A stretch of 64,000 nt of DNA from Aldrovandia affinis. Lineage: Eukaryota; Chordata; Actinopteri; Notacanthiformes; Halosauridae. Positions 1 to 11,459 of this stretch are shown here, piece by piece (within the stretch, counting starts at the first letter, position 1; every line of letters starts with the position of its first letter). The stretch is from NCBI GenBank assembly GCA_029706075.1, contig JAINUG010000055.1, positions 3,190,385 through 3,254,384 on the forward strand, given 5' to 3'. The notes beneath the pieces are model-generated. The model was not told where the DNA came from. It saw only the letters and a program-made list of their open reading frames with translations, and did not search any database. A program made the position numbers and the translations under genes.

Positions 1-907
1 TCTTCAGTTCCTGCTTGTTCTTGGGGTGTTTTGCCTTCAGCAAGTGAAATGCATGCTCAGTTGGTTTCAGGTCAGGTGATTGACTTAGCCATTGCAGAAC
101 ATTCTACTTCTTTGCCTTAAAAAAGTATTGGGTTGCTTTCGCAGTATGTGTCGGGTCATTGTCCATCTGCACTGTGAAGATGCGTGCAGTGAGTTTTTAA
201 GCATTTGGCTGAATCTGAGCAGATAATATAGCCCTATACACTCCAGAATTCATCCTGCTGCTTTTGTCAGCAATCACATCATCAATAAATACAAGTGAAC
301 CAGTTCCATTGGCAGTCATACATGCCCACGCCATAACACTACCTCCACCATGCTTCACAGATGAGATGGTATGCTTCGGATCATGAGCAGTTCCTTTCCT
401 TCTCCATACTCTTCTCTTCCCATCATTCTGGTACAAGTTGATCTTTGTCTCATCTGTCCATAGGATGTTGTTCCAGAACTGTACAGGCTTTTTTAGATGT
501 TTTTTGGCAAACTCGAATCTGGTCTTCCTATTTTTGAGGCTTACCAATGGTTTACATCTTGTGGTAAACCCTCTGTATTTACTCTGGTGAAGTCTTCTCT
601 TGATTGTTGACTTTGACACAGATACGCCTACCTCCTGGAGGGTGTTCTTGATCTGGCCAACTGTTGTGAAGGGGTTTTTCTTCACCAGGGAAATAATTCT
701 TCTGTCATCCACCACAGTTGTTTTACGTAGTCTTCCGGACATTTTGGTGTTCCTGAGCTCACCAGTGCATTCTTTCTTTTTACGAATGTACCAAATAGTT
801 GATTTGGCCACACCTAATGTTTTTGCTATCTGTCTGATGGGTTTGTTTAGATTTTTCAGCCGAATGATGGTTTGCTTCACTGGCAATGACAGCTCTTTGG
901 ACTTCAT
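1..907 (-). pseudogene. Tc1-type transposase, frameshifted
   Basis: The frame most likely starts at the ATG at 905-907 (MKSKELSLPVK), since the longer upstream frame adds only untranslated-looking sequence. Residues 1-110 form the paired-like helix-turn-helix DNA-binding region, with IRQIAKTLGVAKSTIWYI as the first recognition helix. WTDETKINLY supplies the first catalytic aspartate of the DDE triad, and VKHGGGSVM is a typical core motif. The frame stops at about 197. The remaining catalytic parts (a DNDPTH-like motif and an SPDL-like motif) are readable in another frame between 196 and 1, with an extra in-frame stop. The protein would cut and paste its own element in the nucleus, but this copy is dead. 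Confidence 0.82.
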
Positions 908-1221
908 ATTGAGAGTTAACAGCAACAGATTCCAAATGCAAATGCCACACTTGAAATAAACTCTAATCAACTCTAGACCTTTTATCTGCTTACATGTAAA
1001 TGAAATAATGAGGGAATAACACACACCTGGCCATGGAACAACTGAGCAGCTAATTGTCCAATTACTTTTGGTCCCTTAAAAAGGGGGGGACCACATATAA
1101 AACGTGCTGTAATTCCTACACCGTTCACCCGATTTGGATGTAAATACCCTCAAATTAAAGCTGAAAGTCTGCACTTTGACTCATATTCATTATTTAATTT
1201 CAACTCCAATATGCTGTGGTA
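1..1221 (-). mobile_element. Tc1/mariner-type transposon, partial, cut by window edge
   Basis: The stretch carries a Tc1-type transposase frame on the minus strand and a 5' untranslated part running to about 1221. The left end lies outside the window. The right end is lost where the next Tc1-type element begins at a TA dinucleotide (1220-1221). The sequence beyond that second element does not resume this one, so the right side has been deleted or replaced. The family is inferred from the transposase; the terminal repeats are not visible. Confidence 0.8.
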
Positions 1222-2311
1222 CACTCAGTGACAACTTTATTAGGTACACCTTTCTAGTACTGGGTAGGACCCCCCTTTGCCCCGAGAACAGCCTGAATTC
1301 TCCATGGCATGGATTCAACAAGGTGCTGGAAACATTCCTCAGAGATTCTGGTCCATATTGACATGATGGCATCAGTTGCTGCAGATTTGTCGGCTGCACA
1401 TTCATGTTGCGAATCTCCCATTCCACCACATCCCAAAGATGCTCTATTGGACCATTATCCTGCTGGAAGTAGCCATTAGAAGATGGGTAGACTGTGGCCA
1501 TAAAGGGATGCACATAGTCAGCAACAAGACTCCGGTAGGCTGTGGCATTTAAACAATGCTCAATTGGTATTAAGGGGCCTAATGTGTGCCAATAAAAACA
1601 TCCCCACACCATTACACCACCACCACCAGCCTGAACCGTTGACACAAGGCAGGATGGATGCATGGATTGATGTTGTTTACGCCAAATTCTGAGCCTACCA
1701 TCTGCATGTCGCAGCAGAAATCGAGATTCATCAGACCAGGCAACGTTTTGTCCAATCTTCAACTGTCCATTTTGGTGAGCCTGTGCCCTCTGTAGCCTCA
1801 CTTTCCTGTTCTTAGCTGACAGGAGTGGAACCCGGTGTGGTCTTCTGCTGCTGTAGCCCATCCACTTCAAGGTTCAACGTGTTGTGCGTTCAGAGATGCT
1901 CTTCTGCATACTACTGTTGTAACGCATGCTTATTTTAGTTACTGTCAGCTTGAACCAGCTTGGCTATTCTCCTCTGACCTCTCATTAACAAGGCGTTGTG
2001 ACCTCACAAAACTGCCGCTCACTGGATGTTTTTTGTTTTTCGCATAAACTCTAGAGACTGTTGTGTGTAAAAATCACATGAGATCAGCAGTTTCTGAGAT
2101 ACTCACACCACCCCGTCTGGCACCAACAATCATTCCACGGTCAACCCTCACATTTATTCCCCATTCTGATTTTTGGTTTGAATAACAACTGAACCTCTTG
2201 ACCATGTCTGCATGCTTTTATGCATTGAGTTGCTGCCACATGATTGGCTTATTAGATAATTGCATTAACGAGCAGGTACACAGGTGTACCTAATAAAGTG
2301 GCCACTGAGTG
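1222..2311 (-). mobile_element. Tc1/mariner-type transposon with both terminal repeats
   Basis: The left terminus CACTCAGTGACAACTTTATT (1222 onward) is matched in inverted orientation by the right terminus ending CCACTGAGTG at 2311. The 29-bp arms differ at two positions. TA dinucleotides flank both ends (1220-1221 and 2312-2313), as expected for Tc1/mariner target duplication. The element is 1090 bp and encodes transposase on the minus strand. It sits between the truncated first Tc1 element and the LTR element starting at 2319. Confidence 0.9.
1255..2120 (-). pseudogene. Tc1-type transposase with lost catalytic segment
   Basis: The longest intact piece begins at 1870 and contains WSDESRFLLRHADGR, which holds the first DDE aspartate. 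It continues through a glycine-rich motif (QAGGGGVMVWGCF) to QQDNGP with the second aspartate. It then jumps directly to IEHLWDVVEW, so roughly thirty codons that normally carry the third acidic residue are missing. The N-terminal helix-turn-helix part (about 1870-2120) is in other frames with stops. The frame even reads through the left terminal repeat to 1190. The protein is inactive by deletion and frameshift. Confidence 0.82.
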
Positions 2312-2318
2312 TATATAT

Positions 2319-2849
2319 TGTAGTGTCCCTTGGGTTGGGGTGACACTCCAGGACCTTTTCAGAGGGTGTAGGCACTTGACAAATCAAGAGGAGGGAGTAT
2401 TCAAACAAAACAAAGATTTTATTAAATTAATCTTGACAAACACATGAAAGGGTGGGGTAATTGAAAAACAAACACACACAGTCCACAATCCTTATCTTTG
2501 TCTTAATCCATTATCCAGGGTCAAAATCCAATATAGTTCCTCAAACAATCCAAGTCGATACACAAACCGGGGTCCCCAAAACAATCCAAGTTCAATCCAA
2601 AAACAATTCAAATGACACTCTCTCGTGCACTACTCCCCAATACCCAACCTACTGCCTCCCCCAATGTGACATAAAACAGTCATTTATGCAGCTCTTCAAT
2701 TGACATCAGCTGCCAGTAGTCCTCGTTGTTTTATGTGCTTCAGGTGTGGGACTGCAAGCTGCTGGGAACTGTAGTCTTCTTGGCTTTAGTGGCTCCCAAG
2801 AGTTAGAGGCAGGCAGCCATTTCATTGTCCAGCCCCTTGGGATGCCACA
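2319..2849 (-). repeat. Probable 3' LTR (complete copy)
   Basis: This 531-bp repeat has TG...CA ends in either orientation. Its last 226 bases on the plus strand (about 2624-2849) match 4718-4943 closely, including the shared stretch TGTGGGACTGCA. It lies directly beside the purine tract. Confidence 0.5.
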
Positions 2850-3339
2850 CACCCTCCTCCTCAGCTCTGACTTAGGGATGGCTGAGCGGCCCATGTCCAA
2901 TGGCCACCAGGAGAGCCACCATCTCCAGGTTCACTCAGGAAGTGTCCCCCCTTGTTCAAACGTCCATATTCCATCGCCACCATTCACCTCCTGCAAAAGC
3001 ATCTGCAAGCTGTTAGGAAATGGTGCAAGTTACTCACCTTGTCTGCCACCAAATGGCTACATGTGGGTACTGGCTCTCGACTCCACGGACAGAACGATCA
3101 CCCCTCGGGCTCTGGGCTTCACTAGCTTTCCATGGTTCCGCCAGTGAACTTTGTGTCATTTCAGTATCTGTGATCTTCTTTTAGACCTTTTCTGCCACTT
3201 CCAACCTGCTTCCCGGGGGTCAAGTTCAGCAACCGCAGAAATGTTTTTCTTCAAATTACAGTTAATTTAATTATTTGATTTCTTTGTTATATTCACCTCT
3301 CCTCTCCATAGACGTTTCCTACAATCATTTATTTTAAAC

Positions 3340-4720
3340 ATCAGCCAGTTTTGTTTCCTGTTTCTCCTCAGGTGAGAAACTAATTTCCATATTTCTTCTC
3401 GGTCTTTTCAGTTTTAATGGAAGAGATGGACTCACCATGCCAGGAGATGGTCGGGTGTTCAACCAGGCCTCTGCCATAGTTAAAAGGCTTTCATCCACAC
3501 TATGGTCCCACCATAGCTCATCCTTAGCATGCTGCTCCTCCAGTCCTCCTCCAAGGTCCGGCAGGCTGAGTGGGACTGAGGACCACTGATCCAACCATTG
3601 ATTCCAACATCTGGTTGTCATCTCCTGCCAGCTCCACTGGCTGTGAGATCTCCGCCTGCGTGCTAGAATCTTTCATGACAGGAACACAATTGGCAAGTTC
3701 TTCACTCACCTCTTCCAGTTGATTCTTTAGATGGAGCAAAGTTTCAGTTTTTTCAGTACTTCACAAAACGATTTCTGTAGCCTGGTGTTGGCTTCTTTTT
3801 GGTCCAGCCTCTTAGTTAAGCCATGCAGTGTTTCTCTCAGGACAGGGAGCTCTTCATTTTTCTTTTGTTCTCTCGGGAGTGTTGCAGAGGTGGTGTCGTG
3901 AAGTTCCTGCAATGCCAGAATGTTCTCTTCTTGCTTTATAGACAGGCTCTTCAGATTCAAAACATTCTCTTGGACTCCCTCTAAAACTCCAAGCTGCCTT
4001 GCTTGGGCTCTTAGTTGAGTCCTCACCTCTTCCAGCTGCACCTCCAGCTCCCGCCTTTCCTTGCTCTCCTCGGCTCTGGAGTTGCTCTGCCTCGGATGCA
4101 TGGGCCTCCGCTGCTCTCCTTAGCTCCACCTCCTTCTGATTGAGCCTGGTCTGTACATCCAACAACGCCCTGCCATACTCCTCTTTGGCCTTGTCCTGGG
4201 ATTTCTGGATGTCCAGACACTGCAGATGCTCTTCCTCTAACATCTTTGTTACGTTCCACACCTCTTCTTCCAATTCCAGTCCGTGGGCCTTCACACGTCT
4301 CACCTCATTTCCAAGAGATGTTTTTTCACTCTCCAGCTCCACAGTCATGTTCTCAACTTTCTTCAGGGAGTTGCGGTGCTCATTCAGCAATTTCCCCACA
4401 GCCACCAGGTGGTGCTCCTCTGAAGTCTCCAACTCAGCCTTTGAGCCATTTTGGATTCACTTCTATGCTGCGGTTGTGTTTTGCTTGGGTTCTTCTTGCA
4501 CTTTTCCTTAGTGGGCACAACAGTGGCCACTTTTATTTTGGATTTTTTCCTTTTCTTGTCCTTCCTTCGGGTCCTCCCAGCCAACTTCTCCCTTCCAGTA
4601 ACACTCACTGGGTTGATGACCATATCCCAGGTAGCATAGGCATTGATGGGTTCCACTTTGTGCCAGCTGGGCCTGCTCCTTGCATCACCTGGCTCGTCAT
4701 GAGAAAAAGGTCTCCGGTCA
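3340..4720 (-). pseudogene. Broken lysine-rich coiled-coil protein gene (captured host sequence?)
   Basis: Read on the minus strand from about 4720, a frame contains a strongly basic segment (RRKDKKRKKSKIKV) and then shifts frame near 4440. It continues as a heptad-rich helix (LNEHRNSLKKVENMTVELES, LELEEEVWNVTKMLEEEHLQ). A second shift near 4080 leads into LEVQLEEVRTQLRAQARQ and LHGLTKRLDQKEANTRLQ, and a third near 3730 into LKNQLEEVSEELANCVP. After about 3440 a GTGAGT follows ATG and coding character fades. A basic N-terminal part followed by a long coiled coil resembles endoplasmic-reticulum proteins such as ribosome-binding protein 1 or kinectin, but I do not recognise the gene. It starts exactly at the inner edge of the shortened LTR-like repeat, consistent with capture by the element or with a degenerate unusual gag. 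Confidence 0.5.
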
Positions 4721-4943
4721 CCACTCCCGAATACTCCAACCCACTCCCTCCCCCAATGTGACACGAAACAGTCATTTATACAACTCTCCAATTGACATCT
4801 GCTGCCAGCACTCCTTATTGCTTTATGTGCTTCAGGTGTGGGACTGCAGGCTGCTGGGAACTGTAGTCTTCTTGGCTTTAGTGGCTCCCAAGAGTTAAAG
4901 AGGCAGGCAGCCATTTCCTCATCCTGCCCCTTGGGATGCCACA
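4718..4943 (-). repeat. Shortened 5' LTR-like repeat
   Basis: The stretch matches 2624-2849 over about 226 bp with scattered substitutions and ends identically in GGGATGCCACA. In element orientation it keeps the start of the LTR but lacks about 305 bp of its 3' part, along with any primer-binding site. Confidence 0.55.
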
Positions 4944-7330
4944 ATATATATACACACACACTCAGATATGCATGCATATGTTTTACCCTTTTGAAACATC
5001 AGGTCTTTAGTCCCTCTCACAAGACCCCCCCCTACCCAACTTGCAGGCTGATATGAGATTGATTTGCGGGGGCTGAGTGGCTATTAACTGAAGGGAGGTA
5101 ATAACCTGGAGCTGGCTCTTTTATTTAATTAGAAGCTCCACACAACCAGTGCAGTTATTATACTTCCTGGAGCCTGGCAAGGCGTGAGATGCTTGCAGCA
5201 GGAAACTCGATTTCCACTCTCCGCCGTCCGCACGGCCCCCCGCAGCACACGGCTGCTGATTCCTAAACTACGGGCCGAGGAGGTGCCCCCCCAGGGTTTC
5301 AGATTTCCTCCCATGATCCTCTGCTCCCTGACTGACTCGCGCGGGGCCAACCCTTTGTGCGGACCAAATGATAATAATAATGATCATTTTAATAAAAAAG
5401 GACAAATACAAACTGCAGCTGAACGCATCGCTTGCTTTCGATTTGATTATTGATTCATTTGATACTTCAGCAGATCACTTGCTTGCATCGCGCGCGCGCG
5501 CGCCATCCACAAAACCCATTTATCACACACAAATGGGCCGTGCCATGTCTTATCAGCAAGAGGTCGTCCGGAGCAGACACGCCTCAGTGCAATTCCTGGG
5601 GTCTCATAAGTCACAGTGGAATATATCCGGTACATACATTACACTGTGAGGTGTAGTGTCTGTACACTGGGCTGTACCACATACCTTACAGCACCGCATG
5701 GAGAATTCAGTCTTCCACAACAGAAAGGTAGAAGGGGGGTTAAATCTGATTGGGTAAGCCCTGTTTGATATAGAGCGTAATGACCCAAATACATATAAGA
5801 CATCCTATAAGTGGGGCTTTGATGTCTCACTTTTTAAAATTTAATTCACAGGCAGAGAGCTTTAGGTGCTGACAGTTAGGGGGCCACTGCTGCCGTGGCC
5901 GTCACGTTTGTGTAAGGTTCTCTGGTGAGGCCCGTCGGGTTCTGATGGAGATATCCGCTAGACCGGCCCACCCCAGCAGTTTGCGACCCGTGCACAGTCG
6001 CCCATGTCGCTAAAACAACAACAGCGCATGCCGCCCCCACCAGATTCCACCCACCGGAGGTCTGCGGAGAGAGAGGACTGGGGCGGACAGCAGAGCAGGG
6101 AGCGAGCGAGGGATGGAGGGATGTCAGCTGCAATAGCACGGCGGGGCGTGTGCCTCTGAACTCTGGGAAGTCCTCAGCTGTTAGAGGGGTGGGGGGGGGT
6201 CGGGGACAGCTGGACTGGGGGGTTGTTCCAGACAGCCTGTTGTAGTCTGTGGCACAAAAGGATTCCTTGCCCCCCCCCCCACTCCAAAAAGCACCCTGCC
6301 AGTGATCCTCGTTTCTGTACAGAACGCTGTGATTATTCTTCCAAATGAATTCTGTAATTCTGAAATGGGGGGGGGTTTGGGATTTAATTTGAATTAGATT
6401 CATATTTTGAATCAATTTGAATCATTTTTACCTGACTTTGTTCATGACTCATTGACAGACGTCACAGATCCTCATGTTGTCTGTGGTTTATTTCACAAGA
6501 ACCGACAATTCGGACACTTTTCATATACTATACCATATATAGACACTATATATACTGTATATAAAAAGAAATGTATGCCGTATTAACTGTCTTTCTCAAA
6601 AAACAGAAAGGTTTTTGAGTCTGTGTTCTATGATTTCACTCAATTTGGTGGCCCCGACTGCACCGAAACAGCGGTGGTCCGAATCCCAACACTTCCCTGC
6701 CAAGGTCCTAATGAGGTCCACGGGGGAATGCCACTTCCATCTCCACACCTTACATACAAACGCTCTGTAAAACAGCCTGACCCCTGCACCTCGCGATGCA
6801 CTGCGAAAACCAAGGCCGGCCTGCAATTAAACTGCCCAAAAAATAATAATAATTACATTATTTTCAAGAACAAGCAGACTTGAGGGTTAATCCCGCATTA
6901 CGTTTAAGTTAAACCCGGCAGTGAGAGGGGGTTGATCGCTGCTCTTGAAACCGCCATAGTTCACAGTGAGTAAACGCCCCTGACAGGACTGTTTCACTCT
7001 CTCCGGCCTCTTAAGGGTGGTCGCACAGCAATGAATCAGAAAATGGGAAAGTTCATTTTTAATTATTTCATGTAATGTGCTCTCCTAAGGTGTACCTCTG
7101 CTCCTCTGATGGCGTACGCTCCTCGATCCCTCTGTGTGTTTTGCTTGCTTTCATTAAGCAGGGTAGGTAGGGTAGTATGTATGTAATTGATTGTTATTAA
7201 CTCTATTGCAGATTGAATGGGAGTAATATAAATGTATTTGGTATTTTTATGCTGCCAATGGCTAATGTTAATGTATTGTCTATTTATTGTAACCTTGATT
7301 ATGCTGTCAATGCCTAACACCATAAACACA
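4944..7330. other. No gene seen; unique-looking non-coding DNA
   Basis: No convincing coding frame. The 179-codon minus frame at 5876-6415 is low-complexity and has no recognisable motif. A (CG)n run lies at 5490-5503, G- and C-runs at 6190-6200, 6270-6280 and 6367-6376, and an AT-rich stretch at 6525-6565. Confidence 0.6.
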
Positions 7331-7331
7331 A

Positions 7332-7349
7332 TACACACACACACACACC
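7332..7349. repeat. (AC)9 microsatellite
   Basis: A short perfect AC run that opens directly into a CCACCATGAC stretch. Confidence 0.9.
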
Positions 7350-7430
7350 ACCATGACACCTAATAACAACAAGGACCACAATGGAAATAAGTCCTAGGAC
7401 TTTTTTGTGTCATCCTTGATATGTCTTTTT

Positions 7431-7500
7431 AATATGTACATGTACATCGGGATGTAGTCATTTATTGTCTTTTTTTAAGTAAACTAAACTAAAAGCTCCC
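7431..7500 (+). repeat. Dispersed repeat tail, copy 1
   Basis: The stretch TACATCGGGATGTAGTCATT and the following T-run and AAACTAAACTAAA are shared with 42889-42958. A repeat ending in an AAACT-type tail is typical of a retroposed short element. Confidence 0.5.
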
Positions 7501-7689
7501 ATTGAAAAAAACACAAAACAGACTACGATGTGTGCTCCGTGCCGGTGAGACGCAACCCCTCATTGTAAATACCTGAACTGGCTCCAGACTGATGCCCTTA
7601 AGTGTCAATGATAACATACATTCGCATGGTGCCCCCTAAAAATAGAATCTCCTTCAATGGAAGAGCGTTTTTGAATGCGTCGGCGTGCG

Positions 7690-7830
7690 TTTTTCTGTGT
7701 GTGTGTGTGTGTGTGTGTGTTTGTGTAGGTGTGTGCGTGTGCGAATGTGTCTGTGTGTGCATGTGTGTGTATATGTGTGTTTTAGTGTATATGTGTGCGT
7801 GTTTAGGCGTGCACTCGTGTGTACACACAG
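7690..7830. repeat. Compound (GT)n microsatellite
   Basis: A perfect GT run (about 7696-7720) passes into interrupted GT/GC/AT repeats. All frames here code for Cys/Val or His/Thr polymers and are not genes. Confidence 0.9.
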
Positions 7831-7889
7831 GCAAAAGGGCATGCACCTGGTTGCCTGGTGGGCAGAGAGGAAATGTAGGTAATTAACTG

Positions 7890-10800
7890 AAGGTGACCCC
7901 CTGATTTATTTACATTAGAAAATAAGCAGCCATACAATACACTGTAATCAATCTTGCCAGGTAATTCAATTCATGAAACAAAGGGTACATCACTCATGTA
8001 AATTACGTTATGAGGAAAACGCTAGCTCCTTTTCCTGCTCCCCTCTCCTCAACTCGTGTAGCTGTATTCACCGCTGCAGCAGATATGTCAGCTTGGTTTC
8101 CGCACGCCAATGAAACGGCCAAGAGGGAACTGGGTTGGAAGCAAATCAGTCCGCCCCCCTTGCTTCCACAGATGATTAAAACAATTCTGACATCTCTTTT
8201 ATATTGAAAACCGAGAGAGCAACAATAATTGTTCAGGAGTGAAAGAACGACCGATGGGGGGGGCACAACACGCCATTCAAGATCCACAAGAAACATTATA
8301 TGATGTAATATTAGGGCCGATTTGAATTATTGACATTATTGGTGCGATCAGCGACTGGAATGAAGTGGCGTGGTAAAAAGGCGCGTGCTGAACAGGATCT
8401 CTGTAATTGTGATTTGAACGCTGCTCTAACAGTCACTGAGCGCACGAGGGGTTGCGCGCTCCGACAGGCCGAAAGGTCCCGGGCCTCGTTAGCCCGCCAT
8501 CGGCACCCTTCATCCGTGAAACCCCCAGCCTTGTTTACGTGACGGTTAGTGTCATCTGGGCTGGCTCCCAAACCGCTGAACCGATACGCTTCCCTCCGTC
8601 ACGTGAGATCGTGCTGGGGGGGGGGGTTACCGAGCCGAAAGACTTGAGTTCCGCTCTATACTCCGAGGGTCTCGGGCGCCAAGACACGTGGCACACACCA
8701 GAACCGGGCCATATAACTTTAAACACTTGTGTACCCTTGTGTAGACGCCACTACATTTCCTGCAAATTACTGACTAATTTGAAACGAAACGCTCTGACTA
8801 AGATCTCAGCTAAAGAGATAATTGTGACTTTTTTATGGTTATTAATGTGTGTTTTGTTTTTTATTCTCAGTGGCTACCGCTATTTAAAATATTCTCTTTC
8901 GTGTTTCAAATACGTATTTGACCCAGGTCTGGCACACGCACGCGAGCCAGCATGGGGGATGGGCACCGGGATATGGCGGTGGCAATGCGCTCCTAGAACA
9001 GGGCTCACGATTACCGCCATAACAGCGTCCGCATTGCTGTATCAAAACTCGGTCACGGGGTGCACCGAGATACGGGGTGAAGGGCTGTCTTCCCGCATGG
9101 CGACCGGGCGCCGTTAACCCAAACAGAGTACGACCCCCCAGCCTTTAGACCGTGGTCCGTTACTCCAGTCAGCTTATCGCCGCAGTAAATTCTGCAAGCC
9201 CAGCTGTCGAGTCCCCTCCAGCCTTCCTCTCTCCATTCATCTCCCCATTAACCATCTCAGCTTATTGATTTCTTGTTCAGCTTTAAGCATCTTACGTGTT
9301 GTACATCTGCACGAGTTAATTCCCTGGTACTGACACCCATAATAAAAAAAACATTCGTGGACTTCCCTTTCCTCGTCGTACCCTAAGTTCAAGCCCCTCG
9401 TTGAAATCAGGACAATCTTGGCTTTCACGGTCCACGCTCTCTCCTAAAATCTGCTTAAAAAGACAGGTTTACGTACCTTACAAAACAAACGAACAAAAGG
9501 TGAAGGCATAATACACTCCAACCGTTCAAAGAGGCTGGGGTGCAACATTATTCCAGGCGCTTAGTTGCTCTAAAGAACAAGCCCAGAGTTATTTTTAATG
9601 ATATTCTTGTATGGTAATTCCACGAGAGTAGAGGCTCACTATACATATTTTTATTTCATTTCCCAATTATAATCACATCAAACTAAACGCCCCTTGTAAG
9701 AACAGCAATTTATCAAAAAACGACCGGAATACAGTGAAGCAATAAAAATGGTATAAAAAAAACATGAGCGAGGAAGCGTATGAGGAGTCATTCAGGGGAT
9801 ACCACCCCTGTTTTTTATGAACTGATAAAGATATTGAAATATGCAACCGAGGGAACGGTTAAACTGCAGCGAGTCGAATTTGGAACTATTCATCTGAAAT
9901 GTGTAAAATGTGTGTGGTAGAAAAAACAGTGGTTATTCCGTAAAGCGTGCTTGATTCTGTAGCCTACTATTTTACCCTTATTTTGTTTAACATATTGTCT
10001 ATTTTATTCCACTCTGAAGCAATTTGGGCAGGTAGTTTCTTTGTATGAAAGGCAATCTATAAATACAGTTTGTTATATATTTTTTCTGGAATTATGTAAA
10101 AAAAACCGAGAGCGGCTGGCGTTTGAACGGGCGGTTGTAAAATGCGGATGACGCGCAAGGTTTTTCTAGCTCTGTGCTATGTTCTGGACGAGTAACTAAG
10201 TAGAAAAGAGTGATCATTAAAAAACTGTCCAACACAAAGGGGAATGAGTACGGCCCCTCAATCTTTACTGTGGAATTTTGGCGGCGGATGCGACAATAAC
10301 ACACGGAGGCAAATGCGCGATCCGGTTGTCGACTCGAACCTGAGATAAAACCCGAATAATTATCCTCGGCCTAAGCTCCCTGGCTGTCTTCTCTTTCTTC
10401 CGAGGTGCTCGGATGGTCTGCTGTCCACGCTCACAATTAAGGAGGACATCTGTCCAAGGTTTTCTTCTATCCCCCTGCCCCCCCCCTTACTTGAAAACCT
10501 TGCGACCGTAAAGGGGTTCTGCTGCCCTGGTAGTGCCCTCCGAGGTTAATTAAGCACTTTTGTGCGTTCAATTCTAAAAGGCAGGTGTGTGCGGTTTCTG
10601 TAATTGCTAAGAACGGAGCTACTTTTCCTGCTCGTCTGACACAAACAGAGAGCTGACGCCTCACAGGGTAAACAGCTACCTCGATTTAACTGCAAGTGGA
10701 AACCAATCCCAAAGCACTTTTTAAACGTGATGTTGCAACTTCAGAGTTAAGCGCAGCCCTGAACACTACCGAACACAGCCCATAAGAAACCTTCACTTGA

Positions 10801-11180
10801 CTTTGTCGTACATTAAGATGTATACAAAGGCCTTTTTCTTTTAAAAAAAATATTTCAACCATGAAATATTGACTTCATTTTCATCAAAATCTTTTTACAT
10901 ACAGGAATCATTTCCCAGCCAGGATCCCAGCCCATATGGTTCAGTTGAAAACCACAAAAAAATCGATAGGGGGAAAAGCTGCCGTTGCACGGCAGCTTGG
11001 GCACGAGTTCACATTTCCAAGAAATTGCAGGCGCTAAACTAACGCGACAGGCTCCGGGATTAGGACGGTCCACGACCTGTGGCGGCTTGGCAAGGGTGCG
11101 CAAAAACCCGCAGTCACAGAAACCCCCCGAAGCGTAATAAGCAGTGGGTTTCGAGTGACGTGACCCACGCCTACTCCGGG
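7890..11180. other. No gene seen; long non-coding stretch with many CpG
   Basis: No frame shows a protein motif; the 221-codon frame at 8452-9117 lacks family resemblance and low-complexity coding bias. CpG is frequent at 8340-8700, 8930-9130 and 10960-11170, with a G-run of about 13 near 8616-8628. AT-rich islands at 8760-8910 and 9600-9900 look like ordinary intergenic or intronic DNA. Confidence 0.55.
10030..10077 (+). repeat. LINE/SINE-type 3' tail fragment
   Basis: TTTGTATGAAAGGCAATCTA followed by TAAATACAG resembles the reverse complement of 45397-45465 (TATGAAAGGCGCTATATTAA). This is a common retroposon tail in fish genomes, known to me from memory. Confidence 0.4.
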
Positions 11181-11346
11181 ATTAAGTGATTAAGTGGCAA
11201 AAGCCTCTACCCCTGAGAGTCCAGTATGCTACTGCAGTTGGACCAACAATGGCTACTCAAACCTCTTGCCTTTGTTGCTGGGAAGCCCACACTGTCTCCA
11301 ACAGATGTTCCCAGCATAGCCCCCTTGACCACGACCACAACCTGGA

Positions 11347-11448
11347 GATGTGTCTGTGTGTGTATTAGTGTGTGCTTGTGTGAGTATGTATGTGTATATA
11401 TATGTATATGTATATGTATGTGTGTGTGCGAGTATGTGTCTCTGTACA
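11347..11448. repeat. Compound (GT)n/(TATG)n microsatellite
   Basis: Interrupted GT repeats with a central ATATATGTATATGTATATG stretch. Confidence 0.85.
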
Positions 11449-11459
11449 CTGTTAGGGCC

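Larger units (their letters stand above)
2319..4943 (-). mobile_element. LTR-bounded element with non-gag-pol cargo
   Basis: Two direct repeats bound this 2.6-kb stretch: a long one (2319-2849) and a shortened one (4718-4943). Read on the minus strand, each starts TGTGGCATCCC and the long one ends in ACTACA, so the termini are TG...CA. A purine-rich tract (about 2850-2863, minus strand GAGGAGGAGGGTG) abuts the long repeat as a polypurine tract should. Possible target duplication is ATAT (2315-2318 and 4944-4947), but the flanks are TA-rich, so this is weak. The interior has a broken coiled-coil reading frame instead of recognisable gag, protease or reverse transcriptase. No primer-binding site survives. 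The LTR reading is an inference; a dispersed repeat duplicated around a pseudogene is the alternative. Confidence 0.55.

Noticed and set aside
5876..6415. 179-codon minus-strand frame
   Set aside because: Pro/Ser/Thr-rich with poly-G-derived stretches and no recognisable motif.
8452..9117. 221-codon plus-strand frame
   Set aside because: No domain, no repeat-free conserved-looking segment, and no splice or start evidence; likely chance in GC-richer DNA.
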